This document shows positions 8,494 through 18,156 of a DNA stretch of 64,000 bases, in pieces (the first letter of the stretch is position 1; every line of letters starts with the position of its first letter). The notes under the pieces were generated by a model that saw only the letters and a program-made list of their open reading frames with translations, was not told the origin of the DNA and did no database searches. The stretch lies in contig NZ_LYBM01000008.1 of assembly GCF_001707825.1 (NCBI RefSeq), forward strand, positions 1 to 64,000, read 5' to 3'. This DNA is from Veronia pacifica (GTDB lineage Bacteria > Pseudomonadota > Gammaproteobacteria > Enterobacterales > Vibrionaceae). The translations under genes and the position numbers were made by a program.

Positions 8494-11400
8494 ATGAAGC
8501 GATATCGACTCATCGTTTCTCTCGCATTTGTTGTGTTTTGTAATACTGCATGTGAAGGAGATAAGGTTCAACAAGAGGCGAGTGTGGTTGAGGGTGCCCC
8601 GAATAAATATATCGATATTATTGTCAGCAATGGTTACCTGAACAATGCGACGGTGTGGTTGGATCAGAACGTTAATTTCCGACAAGATGAAAATGAGCCT
8701 GTTGCGAACTCCGATGCCAATGGTGTCGCCCGCCTTAATGTATCCGGTATCGATTTTCCCGAGCGCTTTCCAGTCGTTGCGGCCATTAATGCTGGTAGTA
8801 CGATAGATGTAAAATCTAACAAAGCTTTAGAACATTCCTACTTTATGAGCTCTCCGCCCGGGGTATCTATTGTGACCCCGCTGACAACGATTGTTGATTT
8901 CAGGCTCCATCAACTCAACCTACGGCAATCTAATTCTCTCACTCAAAGTCAGATATTGAATACTGACGCGATTTCATGGGTGTCGTTGTTGTATGGACTA
9001 GACAGGGAAGTGGTAACGTCAGATTTTATGAAAAATCAGGATGAGACGGCGCAATATATTGCCTCGAACCTCGTTGAGTCGGGTCTATTTCTCTCTATTA
9101 CAGACATGTTCGATACAGGTCAGCGCAATCGAACATTTGCTCAGACCGTTTCTCCGACTAAAGATCTTATGCTGGTGAGCAAAGCAATAATGCATATGGT
9201 CTCGCACCTCAAGGAGCAGGGTATAACGTCAATGGATAAAATGACCCAAACATTTATCGCTCTTGGTGACGCAAAGACCTGCCCGGATAGCTATGTGCAG
9301 TTTAATAATTATTGTGGAATCGATTCTGATTTTGATGGGATAGGGAATCTCATTGATAACGATGATGATGAAGACGGCTTTGATGATAACCTTGATAGAT
9401 ATCCGCTTGACGCCTCAGAGTATGCGGATTCTGACAATGACGGGATTGGAGATAACAGGGACAACGACGACGATAATGATGGAGTTGTGGATAGCCTGGA
9501 TGCGTTGCCTTTGAATCCACTGGAATGGCAGGACACTGATGGTGATACCATCGGAAACAATGCAGATATAGATGACGATAATGATGGTGTTCCAGATATC
9601 AATGATGCTTTCCCTCTGGACGCCGGAGAGTCCATTGACACAGATGCGGACGGTATTGGAAACAATGCTGATACTGATGATGACGGTGATGGGGTGGCAG
9701 ATGTGGATGATGAGTTTCCGCTGGACTCTTCCCAGACAGGCCCCCAGTACATCAGCCATGATAGCTATATTGATTTCAATAAAAATCAGTTCAACGATCT
9801 GTCGGGTACACTCAGTGGCTACTTACTCTTTGGCCAACACGCTATTATCCCGGCGAGTGATCACATAGGTAATGACAGGCAGCCGCACTTGACGGGTAAC
9901 CGTAAAACATTGGTTCTGTTGAGACCGAATGTTCCCTTGAGCGATATAGACTCGTTGAATGTAACGGTTAAGAGCAACGAGGGGGCTGAGCTATTTGCCG
10001 CACAGATGCTGTCGCCGGAGAGACTGCCGAAAGTCGCTGGGCAAACAAAGGTGCCGCAGGGTTTTGACTCAGCAACCATGGATTTCACCCTACCAACTGA
10101 GTTCGATCATTATGTCGCAGGACAAAATGCACTTAATCAGTTAGATAAGAATGGGTCAAGGCTCAACGCTATCTTCGAGAGTGCCAATACAGTGAAGGTC
10201 TCTACGTATAATGGTGCATGGCGACGATCATTCTACTTGCCTGAATCAAATAATTTAAATGGAAAAAAAATTGTCTTCCAGTCATCTGCTGGATACGGCT
10301 CCACAGTCAATTACGGCAAGTTAAGTAGACCTTTAAACAACGGTAGCACACTTGTATTTGTCAACATCCATGGTACCTGGCTAAACGCTTCCGATTTTGA
10401 GTACAGCAAAATTCGATACGGCGATAATTTTTGGACTGCTGTCATACCTGCCAAACATATTCAAACGGGTATCCAATTTCAATTTTCACTTCAGCTAAAA
10501 GACACCAAAACACTTGACGGAAAAATCGACAAACTTCATGTTGGCCCTGCCACCGAGTTGATCCTTCACACTATTGACGTTGGCATGTTGACTAAAAATC
10601 GCGAGGGATTCCTATTCCAGTATGACGAAAGGTACGCCCGGGAATATTTCCAGACGCTACCGGCCAGTAGACTGATAATGTCGACATATGAGCCTCAATA
10701 CTTTACAGAAGTGATGATGTATGACGGCACATTACTTGTCGATAAAGCGCTGGATAATGGCGGTTGGCATAGTGGTTCAATGCGGGAAGCGATAGGTAAA
10801 ATGCTTATTTCGATTGGAATTAATAATGCTAACTACGGAATCAATGCCTCTGATGTATGGATGCAAGCGGGCCGTGGACACCCTTATAGCGTTGCTCAGT
10901 TAACCGCACACAATACAGTGGGCGTGTATCAAAATGGTGTGATCGTGCATGGTGGGTCAGGCGGCGCAGGTATGGTAACGCTGGATAGTAGCATCGGAAA
11001 CGAGATGAGCCATGAGCTTGGACATAACTATAGCCTCGGTCATTACCCCGGTGGCTTTATAGGCACCATACACAAGCCAGCAGACCAAGTGAATTCGACA
11101 TGGGGATGGGAGAGTGAAAAAAATCTGTTTGTGCCAAATTTTGGTCTGACACCATCGAACACAAACGCTTGCCTGAATGGTGAGTGTGTTGCTCCATTTA
11201 ATGGTCATAGATTCGGTTCAGATTCAATGGGGGGCGGGGCGCCTCATGTACCAAGCGTTAACGCATTTACGATGTACACTCCTTATTCTGCCAAAATCAT
11301 ACAGAGTTTTTTCGAGAGTAAAGCCTTGTTCTCACCGTCTTCATCCACTGGATTTATCAAATGGGATCCCGAGCTGAAGCAGATGAAGGAATGGCAACAC

Positions 11401-12090
11401 TCTGTCGTTAACAAAACCCTGGCAGCCATATCGCCATCTAGTTCAGACGAAGCATCAGTTGCAAACCTACTGCAGAATTATGATGGTGTCAGTGTCCATT
11501 TCAGTAATGGATATTGGGCGGGTAATATTCATATTCCATCAGCATCGGCAGAGAATAACGGAAAAATGTTGAAGGTGGGTCATTCAGCTGGATGGAACAG
11601 TCGGCTGCACATTAATGACTCGGTCATTACCTTGTCGTGGGGGACGGTCAAAAACTATCAATCTGATGGAGAGACCTGGGTTGAAATGAGTGATCTTAAT
11701 TCGCTCACCGTTCCCAGAAAGCCAGAGCGCTTTGGTGTCCCTGTCACCACACTGGTTGGTTATTTCGATCCGGAACGAAAACTCTCCAGTTATATCTATC
11801 CTGCTTTGCATGGTTCCTATGGCATGGTGTATGCGGCAGACAGTGACAATAACCAGCCCGCTAACAGTTGCTACTTAGTCGTCACATCGGATGAAGGCAA
11901 AGCCGATTACTATTTATCAAATCACCGGTTTACACCGTCACGGATGAACCAGTTCAACGTTAATATCGAGACAGAAACGAATCCAACCAAAGCAGAGATT
12001 GTATGTGAGGACGTCGTTGTTGCCAGCCGTGATATTTCTCCGCCGAAAAAGAAGCTCAATACCTATATCGTGCCTCAGAACGATAAGTAG
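8494..12090 (+). CDS. M66 (StcE/TagA-like) zinc metalloprotease lipoprotein with TSP3 repeats
   Basis: 1198 residues. It has a lipoprotein signal with lipobox NTAC (Cys20). An N-terminal beta domain is followed at about residues 275-415 by five or so acidic DxDxDG repeats of thrombospondin type 3, a calcium-binding architecture. The protease domain has the zinc signature HELGHNYSLGH (residues 840-850), then YPGGFIG, STWGWE, FGSDSMGGG and FTMYTPYSAKIIQSFFESKA, all matching the StcE/TagA M66 family of mucin-type glycoprotein proteases. GAGGAG sits 6 bases before the ATG. StcE itself is secreted without a lipid anchor and lacks the TSP3 block, so surface tethering here is unusual. A terminator follows. 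Confidence 0.9.
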   Translation: MKRYRLIVSLAFVVFCNTACEGDKVQQEASVVEGAPNKYIDIIVSNGYLNNATVWLDQNVNFRQDENEPVANSDANGVARLNVSGIDFPERFPVVAAINAGSTIDVKSNKALEHSYFMSSPPGVSIVTPLTTIVDFRLHQLNLRQSNSLTQSQILNTDAISWVSLLYGLDREVVTSDFMKNQDETAQYIASNLVESGLFLSITDMFDTGQRNRTFAQTVSPTKDLMLVSKAIMHMVSHLKEQGITSMDKMTQTFIALGDAKTCPDSYVQFNNYCGIDSDFDGIGNLIDNDDDEDGFDDNLDRYPLDASEYADSDNDGIGDNRDNDDDNDGVVDSLDALPLNPLEWQDTDGDTIGNNADIDDDNDGVPDINDAFPLDAGESIDTDADGIGNNADTDDDGDGVADVDDEFPLDSSQTGPQYISHDSYIDFNKNQFNDLSGTLSGYLLFGQHAIIPASDHIGNDRQPHLTGNRKTLVLLRPNVPLSDIDSLNVTVKSNEGAELFAAQMLSPERLPKVAGQTKVPQGFDSATMDFTLPTEFDHYVAGQNALNQLDKNGSRLNAIFESANTVKVSTYNGAWRRSFYLPESNNLNGKKIVFQSSAGYGSTVNYGKLSRPLNNGSTLVFVNIHGTWLNASDFEYSKIRYGDNFWTAVIPAKHIQTGIQFQFSLQLKDTKTLDGKIDKLHVGPATELILHTIDVGMLTKNREGFLFQYDERYAREYFQTLPASRLIMSTYEPQYFTEVMMYDGTLLVDKALDNGGWHSGSMREAIGKMLISIGINNANYGINASDVWMQAGRGHPYSVAQLTAHNTVGVYQNGVIVHGGSGGAGMVTLDSSIGNEMSHELGHNYSLGHYPGGFIGTIHKPADQVNSTWGWESEKNLFVPNFGLTPSNTNACLNGECVAPFNGHRFGSDSMGGGAPHVPSVNAFTMYTPYSAKIIQSFFESKALFSPSSSTGFIKWDPELKQMKEWQHSVVNKTLAAISPSSSDEASVANLLQNYDGVSVHFSNGYWAGNIHIPSASAENNGKMLKVGHSAGWNSRLHINDSVITLSWGTVKNYQSDGETWVEMSDLNSLTVPRKPERFGVPVTTLVGYFDPERKLSSYIYPALHGSYGMVYAADSDNNQPANSCYLVVTSDEGKADYYLSNHRFTPSRMNQFNVNIETETNPTKAEIVCEDVVVASRDISPPKKKLNTYIVPQNDK

Positions 12091-12107
12091 CGATGGGTCG
12101 GAAATAA

Positions 12108-12138
12108 AAAAGAGCCAGGTTAACTGGCTCTTTTACTT
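12108..12138 (+). terminator. intrinsic terminator after the M66 protease gene
   Basis: AAAAGAGCCAG, a 5-base loop, CTGGCTCTTTT: an 11-bp perfect stem ending in Ts, 18 bp after the stop. Confidence 0.85.
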
Positions 12139-12188
12139 TTAGTGTTCAGGAAACAAGCTGATAATCTTTCAGGCAAATCTACCTTTGA

Positions 12189-12827
12189 TTAAGCGCTGAG
12201 ACTCGCTCTCTGTGCCACTCTTTTTCGCCAAGCAATGAGATTCTTGAGCTCTGAGGATATCTCCACTTTGGCGAAGTCAGCAAAGGCTAGACCATAAAAC
12301 AAAGTAATGTCTGCCATTGAAAACTTGTCGCCAGCAACGAACTCATTATTTGCAAGGTGCCGATCAAAATACAACATACCGTTCTTTGCTGTATTGAGCT
12401 GAATATTACCCCACTGTGAACATTGGTTTGTCTCCAGGTCTGGGCCCAGTCCCTCAGTCGCATGGTGAAAATAGGTTCCAACAGCGTCCATTACCATTGA
12501 TTCTGCACGTCGCTGCATCATGTGAACCTGTGCTCTTTCCAAGGGCGTTGAGCCAGTTAAACTCGGGCCATCGAAGTGGGCGTCAATGTATTCAGTGATC
12601 GCCGTAGATTCGGAGATAAAGTCGCCTTCTGCTGTCCGCATCACCGGCACAGTGCCGAGAGGGTTCATTGCATAGAAACTCTCTGTCCTGTGCTCCTTGT
12701 TCATCACATCAATTTCGACAAAATCGACTTCTTCCATTGCATTCTTTTCTGCCAGTGCCGCTCTTATTCTTGCCGGGTTAGGGAAGCCTGTTGTTTCAAA
12801 AATGGTGATTTTATTTTCTGCTGACAT
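12189..12827 (-). CDS. glutathione S-transferase
   Basis: 212 residues with a thioredoxin-like N-terminal domain (ITIFETTGFPNPARIRAALAEK, then NPLGTVPVMRT and ESTAITEYID, the glutathione-binding cis-Pro and Glu-Ser) and an all-helical C-terminal domain (SMADITLFYGL). This is the standard cytosolic GST layout. AAGGAG lies 6 bases before the ATG. The cupin gene 58 bp upstream on the same strand is probably co-transcribed. The substrate is unknown. Confidence 0.9.
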   Translation of the reverse strand: MSAENKITIFETTGFPNPARIRAALAEKNAMEEVDFVEIDVMNKEHRTESFYAMNPLGTVPVMRTAEGDFISESTAITEYIDAHFDGPSLTGSTPLERAQVHMMQRRAESMVMDAVGTYFHHATEGLGPDLETNQCSQWGNIQLNTAKNGMLYFDRHLANNEFVAGDKFSMADITLFYGLAFADFAKVEISSELKNLIAWRKRVAQRASLSA

Positions 12828-12885
12828 GGTGTCTCCTTACTTGTCTGTTCTCAGTGCATTGATGTAAGTATTTGTCACGTCGTAC

Positions 12886-13593
12886 TTACAAAGATTTTCT
12901 GGCATACCCTTTACCAATTTTCCTGTATACCGTTGCTCCGTTTTCACTAGAGATGGTCACTGGCGTACCCTCAGCAAACCTCAACCACGAACGCTCTGGG
13001 TAGCTGACGCCATTGACAGTGACTTCTCCTTTGATGACGAAAAATTCTGCGACATCATTAAAAAGTTGCGTTTCTGACTCGTACCCTGCGTCGAACATAA
13101 ACGCGTCAGTGTGTTCATAATCGGACTCCCAAAGATGTAATTTGCACGACTTATTACTGTCTTTTTTCCACTCTGCCGTGTTCATGTCGATGATAAATTG
13201 CTCTTTTCCCTCTTCAGGTGGGAGCTGGGCCAGTTTTACGAAAATTTCGCAGCCATCGTCTGAGAATGGTCTGTGTGTTGAACACACTGGGTTGCGAACA
13301 TAATACCCTTTAGGGTAATTGCCATGGTTATCCTGAAACGTGCCTTCTAATACAATGAATTCCTCACCGCCCGGGTGAGCGTGGGGTTCAAAATAACTTT
13401 CAGGTGCATAACGCACCACGGATGTCGCTCTTATCGCGACCTCATCGCCCCGTCTCTCAAACATCATTCTTTCTACCCCTTTCATAGGAGTCGGGCTGAA
13501 TGGCGTCTCTCCACCATGAATCTTGACGGTCTTATCGAAATCTACGTTCGTTTCAATAAACTTTTGAGCTGCTGTTTTTTGAGCGGTTGCCAT
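12886..13593 (-). CDS. bicupin protein, ChrR cupin-like
   Basis: 235 residues with two cupin repeats. The first contains the metal motif HAHPGGEEFIVLEG (about residues 71-84). The second (AEFFVIKGEVTVNG ... RFAEG) is degenerate, without a full set of His ligands. The layout matches the ChrR-like cupin family (PF12973), though there is no anti-sigma zinc domain and no sigma gene beside it. GAGAGGG precedes the ATG by about 8 bases. It lies upstream of the GST gene, and both may deal with reactive small molecules (inference). Confidence 0.8.
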   Translation of the reverse strand: MATAQKTAAQKFIETNVDFDKTVKIHGGETPFSPTPMKGVERMMFERRGDEVAIRATSVVRYAPESYFEPHAHPGGEEFIVLEGTFQDNHGNYPKGYYVRNPVCSTHRPFSDDGCEIFVKLAQLPPEEGKEQFIIDMNTAEWKKDSNKSCKLHLWESDYEHTDAFMFDAGYESETQLFNDVAEFFVIKGEVTVNGVSYPERSWLRFAEGTPVTISSENGATVYRKIGKGYARKSL

Positions 13594-14004
13594 AGTCGTA
13601 CCCTCTCTGCATGTGTATTCCGTACTTTTGAGCCCAGTTTATGGCTATATGTTGCATCGGACGACGCAGTATTTTTTCATTCCAGAACAGATTTTCTTTA
13701 CCGTTCCAATTTATCAGTTATATCATTGAAATATATGGTTTATTTTTTATTAACGATGATGCTTTTTGACGGTAGACACCACGTCTATCGTCCCATCTGA
13801 CAGAGCGTGGCAAGTAAGAGTATATGTCGTATAGCGCTGCCGTCACTCACTGAGTAGGTATACACAAATCAAAGCCGGGGTTGGGCAGGATTTTTGGTCG
13901 TTAAGTGGCCAAAGGGGGGTGTTGATATTTTGTAAACTGAAGGAACCAATTTAAATACCTTATAAATGATTATATCAATGACGTTTTCCATGAAGGAGAT
14001 GGCT
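13594..14004. other. intergenic region
   Basis: About 400 bp between the cupin start (minus strand) and the possible small peptide gene. I see no supportable gene or RNA element in it. Confidence 0.4.
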
Positions 14005-14088
14005 ATGCTGTCTATAAAATTTATCAGATTGGTCTGTCTACTTAGAATAATAAGATGTCATTTATTACTCATATCAAAAATAACTTGA
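14005..14088 (+). CDS. possible 27-residue hydrophobic basic peptide
   Basis: An ATG with a near-ideal Shine-Dalgarno (AAGGAG, 7 bases upstream) opens a 27-codon frame. The peptide is rich in Ile/Leu with several Arg/Lys (MLSIKFIRLVCLLRIIRC, then HLLLISKIT). A terminator-like hairpin with a T-run lies 35 bp after the stop. Short hydrophobic basic peptides of this kind include type I toxins and small membrane regulators. The in-frame ATG at 13990 is an alternative start. No antisense RNA is evident. Support is only the ribosome-binding site, composition and terminator. Confidence 0.35.
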   Translation: MLSIKFIRLVCLLRIIRCHLLLISKIT

Positions 14089-14122
14089 AATGCGTAAAAA
14101 ATTAATTAAGACAACGTAAAAC

Positions 14123-14165
14123 AAAGTAGTCATGGGGATAAAGCATATCCCAAAAACTACTTTTT
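14123..14165 (+). terminator. intrinsic terminator with two-part stem
   Basis: The outer stem AAAGTAGT/ACTACTTT encloses an inner stem GGGATA/TATCCC and is followed by a T-run (TTTTTATC). There is no annotated plus-strand gene upstream except the 27-residue frame, so this marks the end of a short plus-strand transcript. Confidence 0.6.
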
Positions 14166-14338
14166 ATCATAACTCAAATGAAAATTTTTAATTTTTTTGG
14201 ATAAAAATTTTAGACACCAATAAATTTATTGAGGTCTATACTTTGATTCATTACTACTGAAAAATTTTTTACTGGTAAACGTCGGGTCATAAATTTTTAA
14301 ATTTCTACAAGTACGGTAATTACTTGAAGGTTGTAACT

Positions 14339-15370
14339 TTGATTATATCGAACACTATACCAGACCTATTTTTTTATATTCGCAGGGCTTTTTTTTCTGG
14401 TGTGTTCACTATTTCTCTTTTGATGTCGTTGCCAACTTCTGCCTTGGAACAGAAGATAAAACTGCTCAAACTTGACTGGGCCAGCCAGAACGCGTTGACA
14501 CACATTACCGAAATTTTGCTTAACAAAGCAGGTGTATCCACCGAGATAGTTGAGGCAGATTCGTTGGGCCAATGGTTTTTTCTTTATTCCGGGCGTGCTG
14601 ACGTACAAATGGAGGTATGGGCTCATGACCATTCACCACTAAAGCGCCTTTTGTCAGAAGGTTACATTATCAAGGCGGGTGACCATTTGGCTGAAGGGAG
14701 AAAGGAGTGGTGGTATCCCGAACACGTAAAGGAGATGTGTCCCGGATTACCAGACTGGCGCGCGTTGAACGAATGCTATCGTATCTTTGCCCCTGAAGCT
14801 GAAGAGCCAACTGCTGTCGGAAGTGAGGCGTTAGGAAGATTTTTTTCTGGTCCGTGGAATGAAAATATAGAGGCAAGAATCAGAGCGCTGGAACTTAAAT
14901 ACCATACTGAATATGTTAATGACGAGGGCGAGCTATGGTCGTTACTCGATAATGCAGTCACCGAAAATAAACCTATTATACTTTTAAACTGGACACCAAA
15001 TTGGGTAGATAGAATATATCCGGGCGAGTTTGTTGAATTCCCTAAACATCAACAAGACTGCGAAACTCAACCCAATTGGGGACTAAACCGTTTACATATT
15101 TTTGATTGCGGTTATCCGTCTGAAACGAAAATAGTCAAAGTAGCCGTGGATGGACTACCTATCTGTGTCATTAAAATTATTAACAGTATTAGCCTCACTG
15201 AAGCAGACATGGTTTTTTTATCTTCGCTAATAAAACTAGACATTAATTATCGATATACAGCACGCGAAACGGCCGAAATATGGATAAAGCAAAATAAGAG
15301 AAGATGGGATACTTGGTTATCTGGAGTGTCATGCGCACCGACTGAAAATGATGCTTTCAATACCATTTAA
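14339..15370 (+). CDS. orphan glycine-betaine-type substrate-binding protein (OpuAC/ProX-like)
   Basis: About 343 residues with a hydrophobic signal segment ending near LLMSLPTSALE, then an OpuAC domain (PF04069). Visible aromatic motifs include LDWASQNALTH, VQMEVWAHDH and ILLNWTPNWV, which in this family supply the Trp/Tyr cage that binds quaternary amines. No ABC permease or ATPase gene is nearby. Instead the next gene, 33 bp downstream, is a membrane GGDEF-EAL protein. The start is uncertain: TTG at 14339 has GAAGG 8 bases upstream, while TTG at 14324 is an alternative. Likely periplasmic, acting as a sensor subunit rather than in transport (inference). Confidence 0.8.
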   Translation: MIISNTIPDLFFYIRRAFFSGVFTISLLMSLPTSALEQKIKLLKLDWASQNALTHITEILLNKAGVSTEIVEADSLGQWFFLYSGRADVQMEVWAHDHSPLKRLLSEGYIIKAGDHLAEGRKEWWYPEHVKEMCPGLPDWRALNECYRIFAPEAEEPTAVGSEALGRFFSGPWNENIEARIRALELKYHTEYVNDEGELWSLLDNAVTENKPIILLNWTPNWVDRIYPGEFVEFPKHQQDCETQPNWGLNRLHIFDCGYPSETKIVKVAVDGLPICVIKIINSISLTEADMVFLSSLIKLDINYRYTARETAEIWIKQNKRRWDTWLSGVSCAPTENDAFNTI

Positions 15371-15403
15371 AATCGTTAACAAAGATTCTGAGATTTGAAG
15401 GTT

Positions 15404-17485
15404 ATGCAAACAACTAAACATCAAGCCAGACAATCGCTTTCAAAGAAACTGCTCAAAAAGAGCGTATTTGTTACCTTACTACTCGGACTAGTGAGTAGCC
15501 TGTTTTTCACGTATCAGGGAATAAATGATGAGCTCAATCGAGAAATTGAGGGAGCGAGGGAGCGGATTAATGCGGTTGCGCCAAGCACGGCCTTGGCATT
15601 GTACTCTATGGATCAAAATCAGCTCCGCACACTGATGAAAAGCTTTGAAGCCGATCCTATGTTTACTTTTGTTGAGGTGAAAGATTTACGCGGTAATGTT
15701 GCTCACCGAATAGATGTTCCGCATGCCATGTCACCTATGTCTACTTTGATGTTGTCTTTAGTACCTGATAAAAAGACAAAGTTTCAGCTCACCCTGTCCT
15801 ACGAGGTTGATGCAGGTAACCAGATTGAAATGATTAACGTAGGTTCGATGGAAGTCGAGGTTGATACGTTACACATGCTCAACACGGCGGCGAACCTTCT
15901 CTTCGGTATTACTACCAGTACGCTGGTATCAGTCATGTTAACCATGGTTGTCCTTATGGTGTTATGCCATCGACAAATCATTAAAGCGCTCACTCAAATG
16001 AGTGAGTTTCTGACTGTGAAAGATGATGGCAATCACATAGGTAACTACCCGATACCCGATGAGCATGAGGATGACGAAATAGGCGCCTTAATCACTTCAT
16101 TTAATGATGTGACGCTTCAGTCTCAAGCTTATATGGACCAACTGAAAAGAAAGACAGAAAAGCTTCGCGCACTCTCGGATACGGATCCTCTTACTGGTCT
16201 ATGGAATCGCCGTGCATTGTTGGCAAAGTTAACCCGGATTTGTCGCTCTGAATACGAACAAAAATGGGCCGTGATCGCGCTGGGAATGAATGAGTTAAAA
16301 GATTTTAATGATAAGTACGGCCACAAAAGAGGCGATAGCCTCATCAAACTATATGGGCAATATTTAACTGAGAATCTACCTGAATCTACCTTCATCGCTC
16401 GGGCAAGCGGCGATGCTTTTACTATGGTGGCACCCGTTCAAAGTATTGATGATGAAATATTTGATAAACTTAAAACACTTCAAATGTTCTATCTGCCAGA
16501 CGACCATCATACGTTGCCAGATGAACAAATCTCGTCGTCTGTTGGTGTATCGATTTACCCCGAACATGCCAATAAACCGGAAGCTTTGATACAGTGTGCC
16601 GACGTTGCTCTCTTTTCTGCCAAAACACATGGTGAGAATGACACTCACTTCTGCTTTTACTCGCCGGAGCTTGATCTCAAGCTGAAGCACTACATGCAAC
16701 TTCGCAAAGAATTACACAAAATTCTTCATGACTCTGCCTTCTACGTTGTCTATCAACCGAAAGTTTGCCTGAATAATGGCAAGGTTATCGGCGCAGAGGT
16801 GCTGTTCAGGTTGAGGAGCAATCCCAATCGTGCACCATTTGAGCTACTTGAGGTGGCGGAAGAAAGCGGTCAAATCATTCGCTTGGGTCAGTCGGTGATA
16901 GAAATGACGTTTTCACAAATGAAGCCTTATGTCAGGCGTTTCCCTGACAACTTTAGGATTAGCGTTAACATTTCTCCTCGCCAGTTCAAAGACGAAGGAT
17001 TCATTCCTTTTCTGGATAATATCAGTAAGAAAACGGGTTTTCCTCTCAACCGCTTGGACATAGAAATCACTGAAACCAGTCAAATGACGGGGTCTGATGT
17101 GCTGGAGAGAAACAGACAGTGGATGGAAGAGAAGGGGATCACTGTCACTCTGGATGACTTTGGTACAGGTTTTGCATCGCTGGAGTATCTGCTTCACTTT
17201 GGATTTGATCAGATAAAAATAGATAGGCAGTTTATCAAACGCCTGCCAGAGGATGATGAATCGCGTTCTATCGTAACGACTATGGTCTATTTGGCAAAAC
17301 AGTTTGGTATGACAATTGTGGCGGAAGGTATTGAGCTCGACAGTCAGGAAGTGTGCCTCAGAGATCTCGGTATCGAATATGGGCAGGGTTTTCTATACAG
17401 TCGAGGAATAGAAATGGATGAATTTCTGAGCCTCGTAGAGTTTGTTGATATCGAAACCAACGATAAGCCTGCAGTTAATGAGTGA
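15404..17485 (+). CDS. membrane GGDEF-EAL protein, degenerate GGDEF and conserved EAL
   Basis: 693 residues. There is one transmembrane helix near 20-40, a periplasmic domain, a second helix near 165-190, a HAMP-like region, GGDEF and EAL. The GGDEF motif reads SGDAF (335-339), so cyclase activity is probably lost. The EAL domain keeps its key residues (E465-V-L-x-R, NISPRQF, ITET, LDDFGTGFAS, KIDRQF, VAEGIE), so it is probably an active c-di-GMP phosphodiesterase. GAAGG precedes the ATG at 15404. The binding-protein gene just upstream recalls the NspS-MbaA pair of Vibrio cholerae, in which a periplasmic binding protein controls a GGDEF-EAL enzyme. Confidence 0.88.
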   Translation: MQTTKHQARQSLSKKLLKKSVFVTLLLGLVSSLFFTYQGINDELNREIEGARERINAVAPSTALALYSMDQNQLRTLMKSFEADPMFTFVEVKDLRGNVAHRIDVPHAMSPMSTLMLSLVPDKKTKFQLTLSYEVDAGNQIEMINVGSMEVEVDTLHMLNTAANLLFGITTSTLVSVMLTMVVLMVLCHRQIIKALTQMSEFLTVKDDGNHIGNYPIPDEHEDDEIGALITSFNDVTLQSQAYMDQLKRKTEKLRALSDTDPLTGLWNRRALLAKLTRICRSEYEQKWAVIALGMNELKDFNDKYGHKRGDSLIKLYGQYLTENLPESTFIARASGDAFTMVAPVQSIDDEIFDKLKTLQMFYLPDDHHTLPDEQISSSVGVSIYPEHANKPEALIQCADVALFSAKTHGENDTHFCFYSPELDLKLKHYMQLRKELHKILHDSAFYVVYQPKVCLNNGKVIGAEVLFRLRSNPNRAPFELLEVAEESGQIIRLGQSVIEMTFSQMKPYVRRFPDNFRISVNISPRQFKDEGFIPFLDNISKKTGFPLNRLDIEITETSQMTGSDVLERNRQWMEEKGITVTLDDFGTGFASLEYLLHFGFDQIKIDRQFIKRLPEDDESRSIVTTMVYLAKQFGMTIVAEGIELDSQEVCLRDLGIEYGQGFLYSRGIEMDEFLSLVEFVDIETNDKPAVNE

Positions 17486-17643
17486 CTCTGAATCAGAGGC
17501 TTGAAGCGTACCATGCTACTTTAGGCGCTGAGTGGAGATAAGCGTGCAATGGGTTAGTGTGGCCTAATCGCTCAGGACATCAGCAATACTTGCTAAACAA
17601 TCGAACATTTGATGTGTGCATACCTATCAGCTCACACGGTTTT

Positions 17644-18156
17644 TTAAGATTTGACTCCGCAACTCTTCTCAAGGTTTTCCACTGTCAGATTTGGTTCTTC
17701 TTTGGACCGGTCGTATTCTCGCAGTGACTTGACTAAGCAGTAGTAAGTTTGTCTTAACGCCTTATCTTCAGGGTTTTCAATGGCACTGATCCTGTAACGG
17801 GTAATTGTTTCTTTAAACCAAGCTTGTACGATACTGGTTAAGGTATTGTCGCAAACTGCGGTCACTACTCCGGTTAACTTATCAATATAGTTTGAGGCGT
17901 TATTTTGACCATTCTGATGTACATGGGTATTGAGATTATCAAATTGCTTGGATTCGATAAGTAGTTGGAAGTTAGCGACTTTGTCGCATTGCTGCGCAGA
18001 ACCAATATTTACAGCCACTACATTATTCAACAGTGTTGCGGATCTTGACTGCAGTTCAGCGAGTTTCTTGTATTCCTCGATTACATTGTTACTGACTGGA
18101 TCTGACGAGACTGCAGTGGCAACAAGTGCAACGAGCAATAGTACGAGCTTGGTCAT
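17644..18156 (-). CDS. periplasmic hypothetical protein
   Basis: 170 residues with a Sec signal peptide (MTKLVLLLVALVATAVSS), then a mostly helical mature part with four Cys (QQCDKV, AVCDNT, YYCLV, KSCGV) that could form two disulfides in the periplasm. I do not recognise the family. The ATG at 18156 has AGGAAG at 9 bases; a GTG six bases upstream is too close to that site. It lies convergent to the GGDEF-EAL gene and downstream of the sigma-factor operon, with a 288-bp gap. Confidence 0.6.
   Translation of the reverse strand: MTKLVLLLVALVATAVSSDPVSNNVIEEYKKLAELQSRSATLLNNVVAVNIGSAQQCDKVANFQLLIESKQFDNLNTHVHQNGQNNASNYIDKLTGVVTAVCDNTLTSIVQAWFKETITRYRISAIENPEDKALRQTYYCLVKSLREYDRSKEEPNLTVENLEKSCGVKS

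Noticed and set aside
9309-9759. Ser-rich and Ile-rich minus-strand frames inside the M66 protease gene
   Set aside because: They are antisense shadows of the acidic DxDxDG repeats and have no independent support.
17611-17646. Terminator after the GGDEF-EAL gene
   Set aside because: There is a T-run, but the stem is only about 5 bp with a long loop, too weak to annotate.
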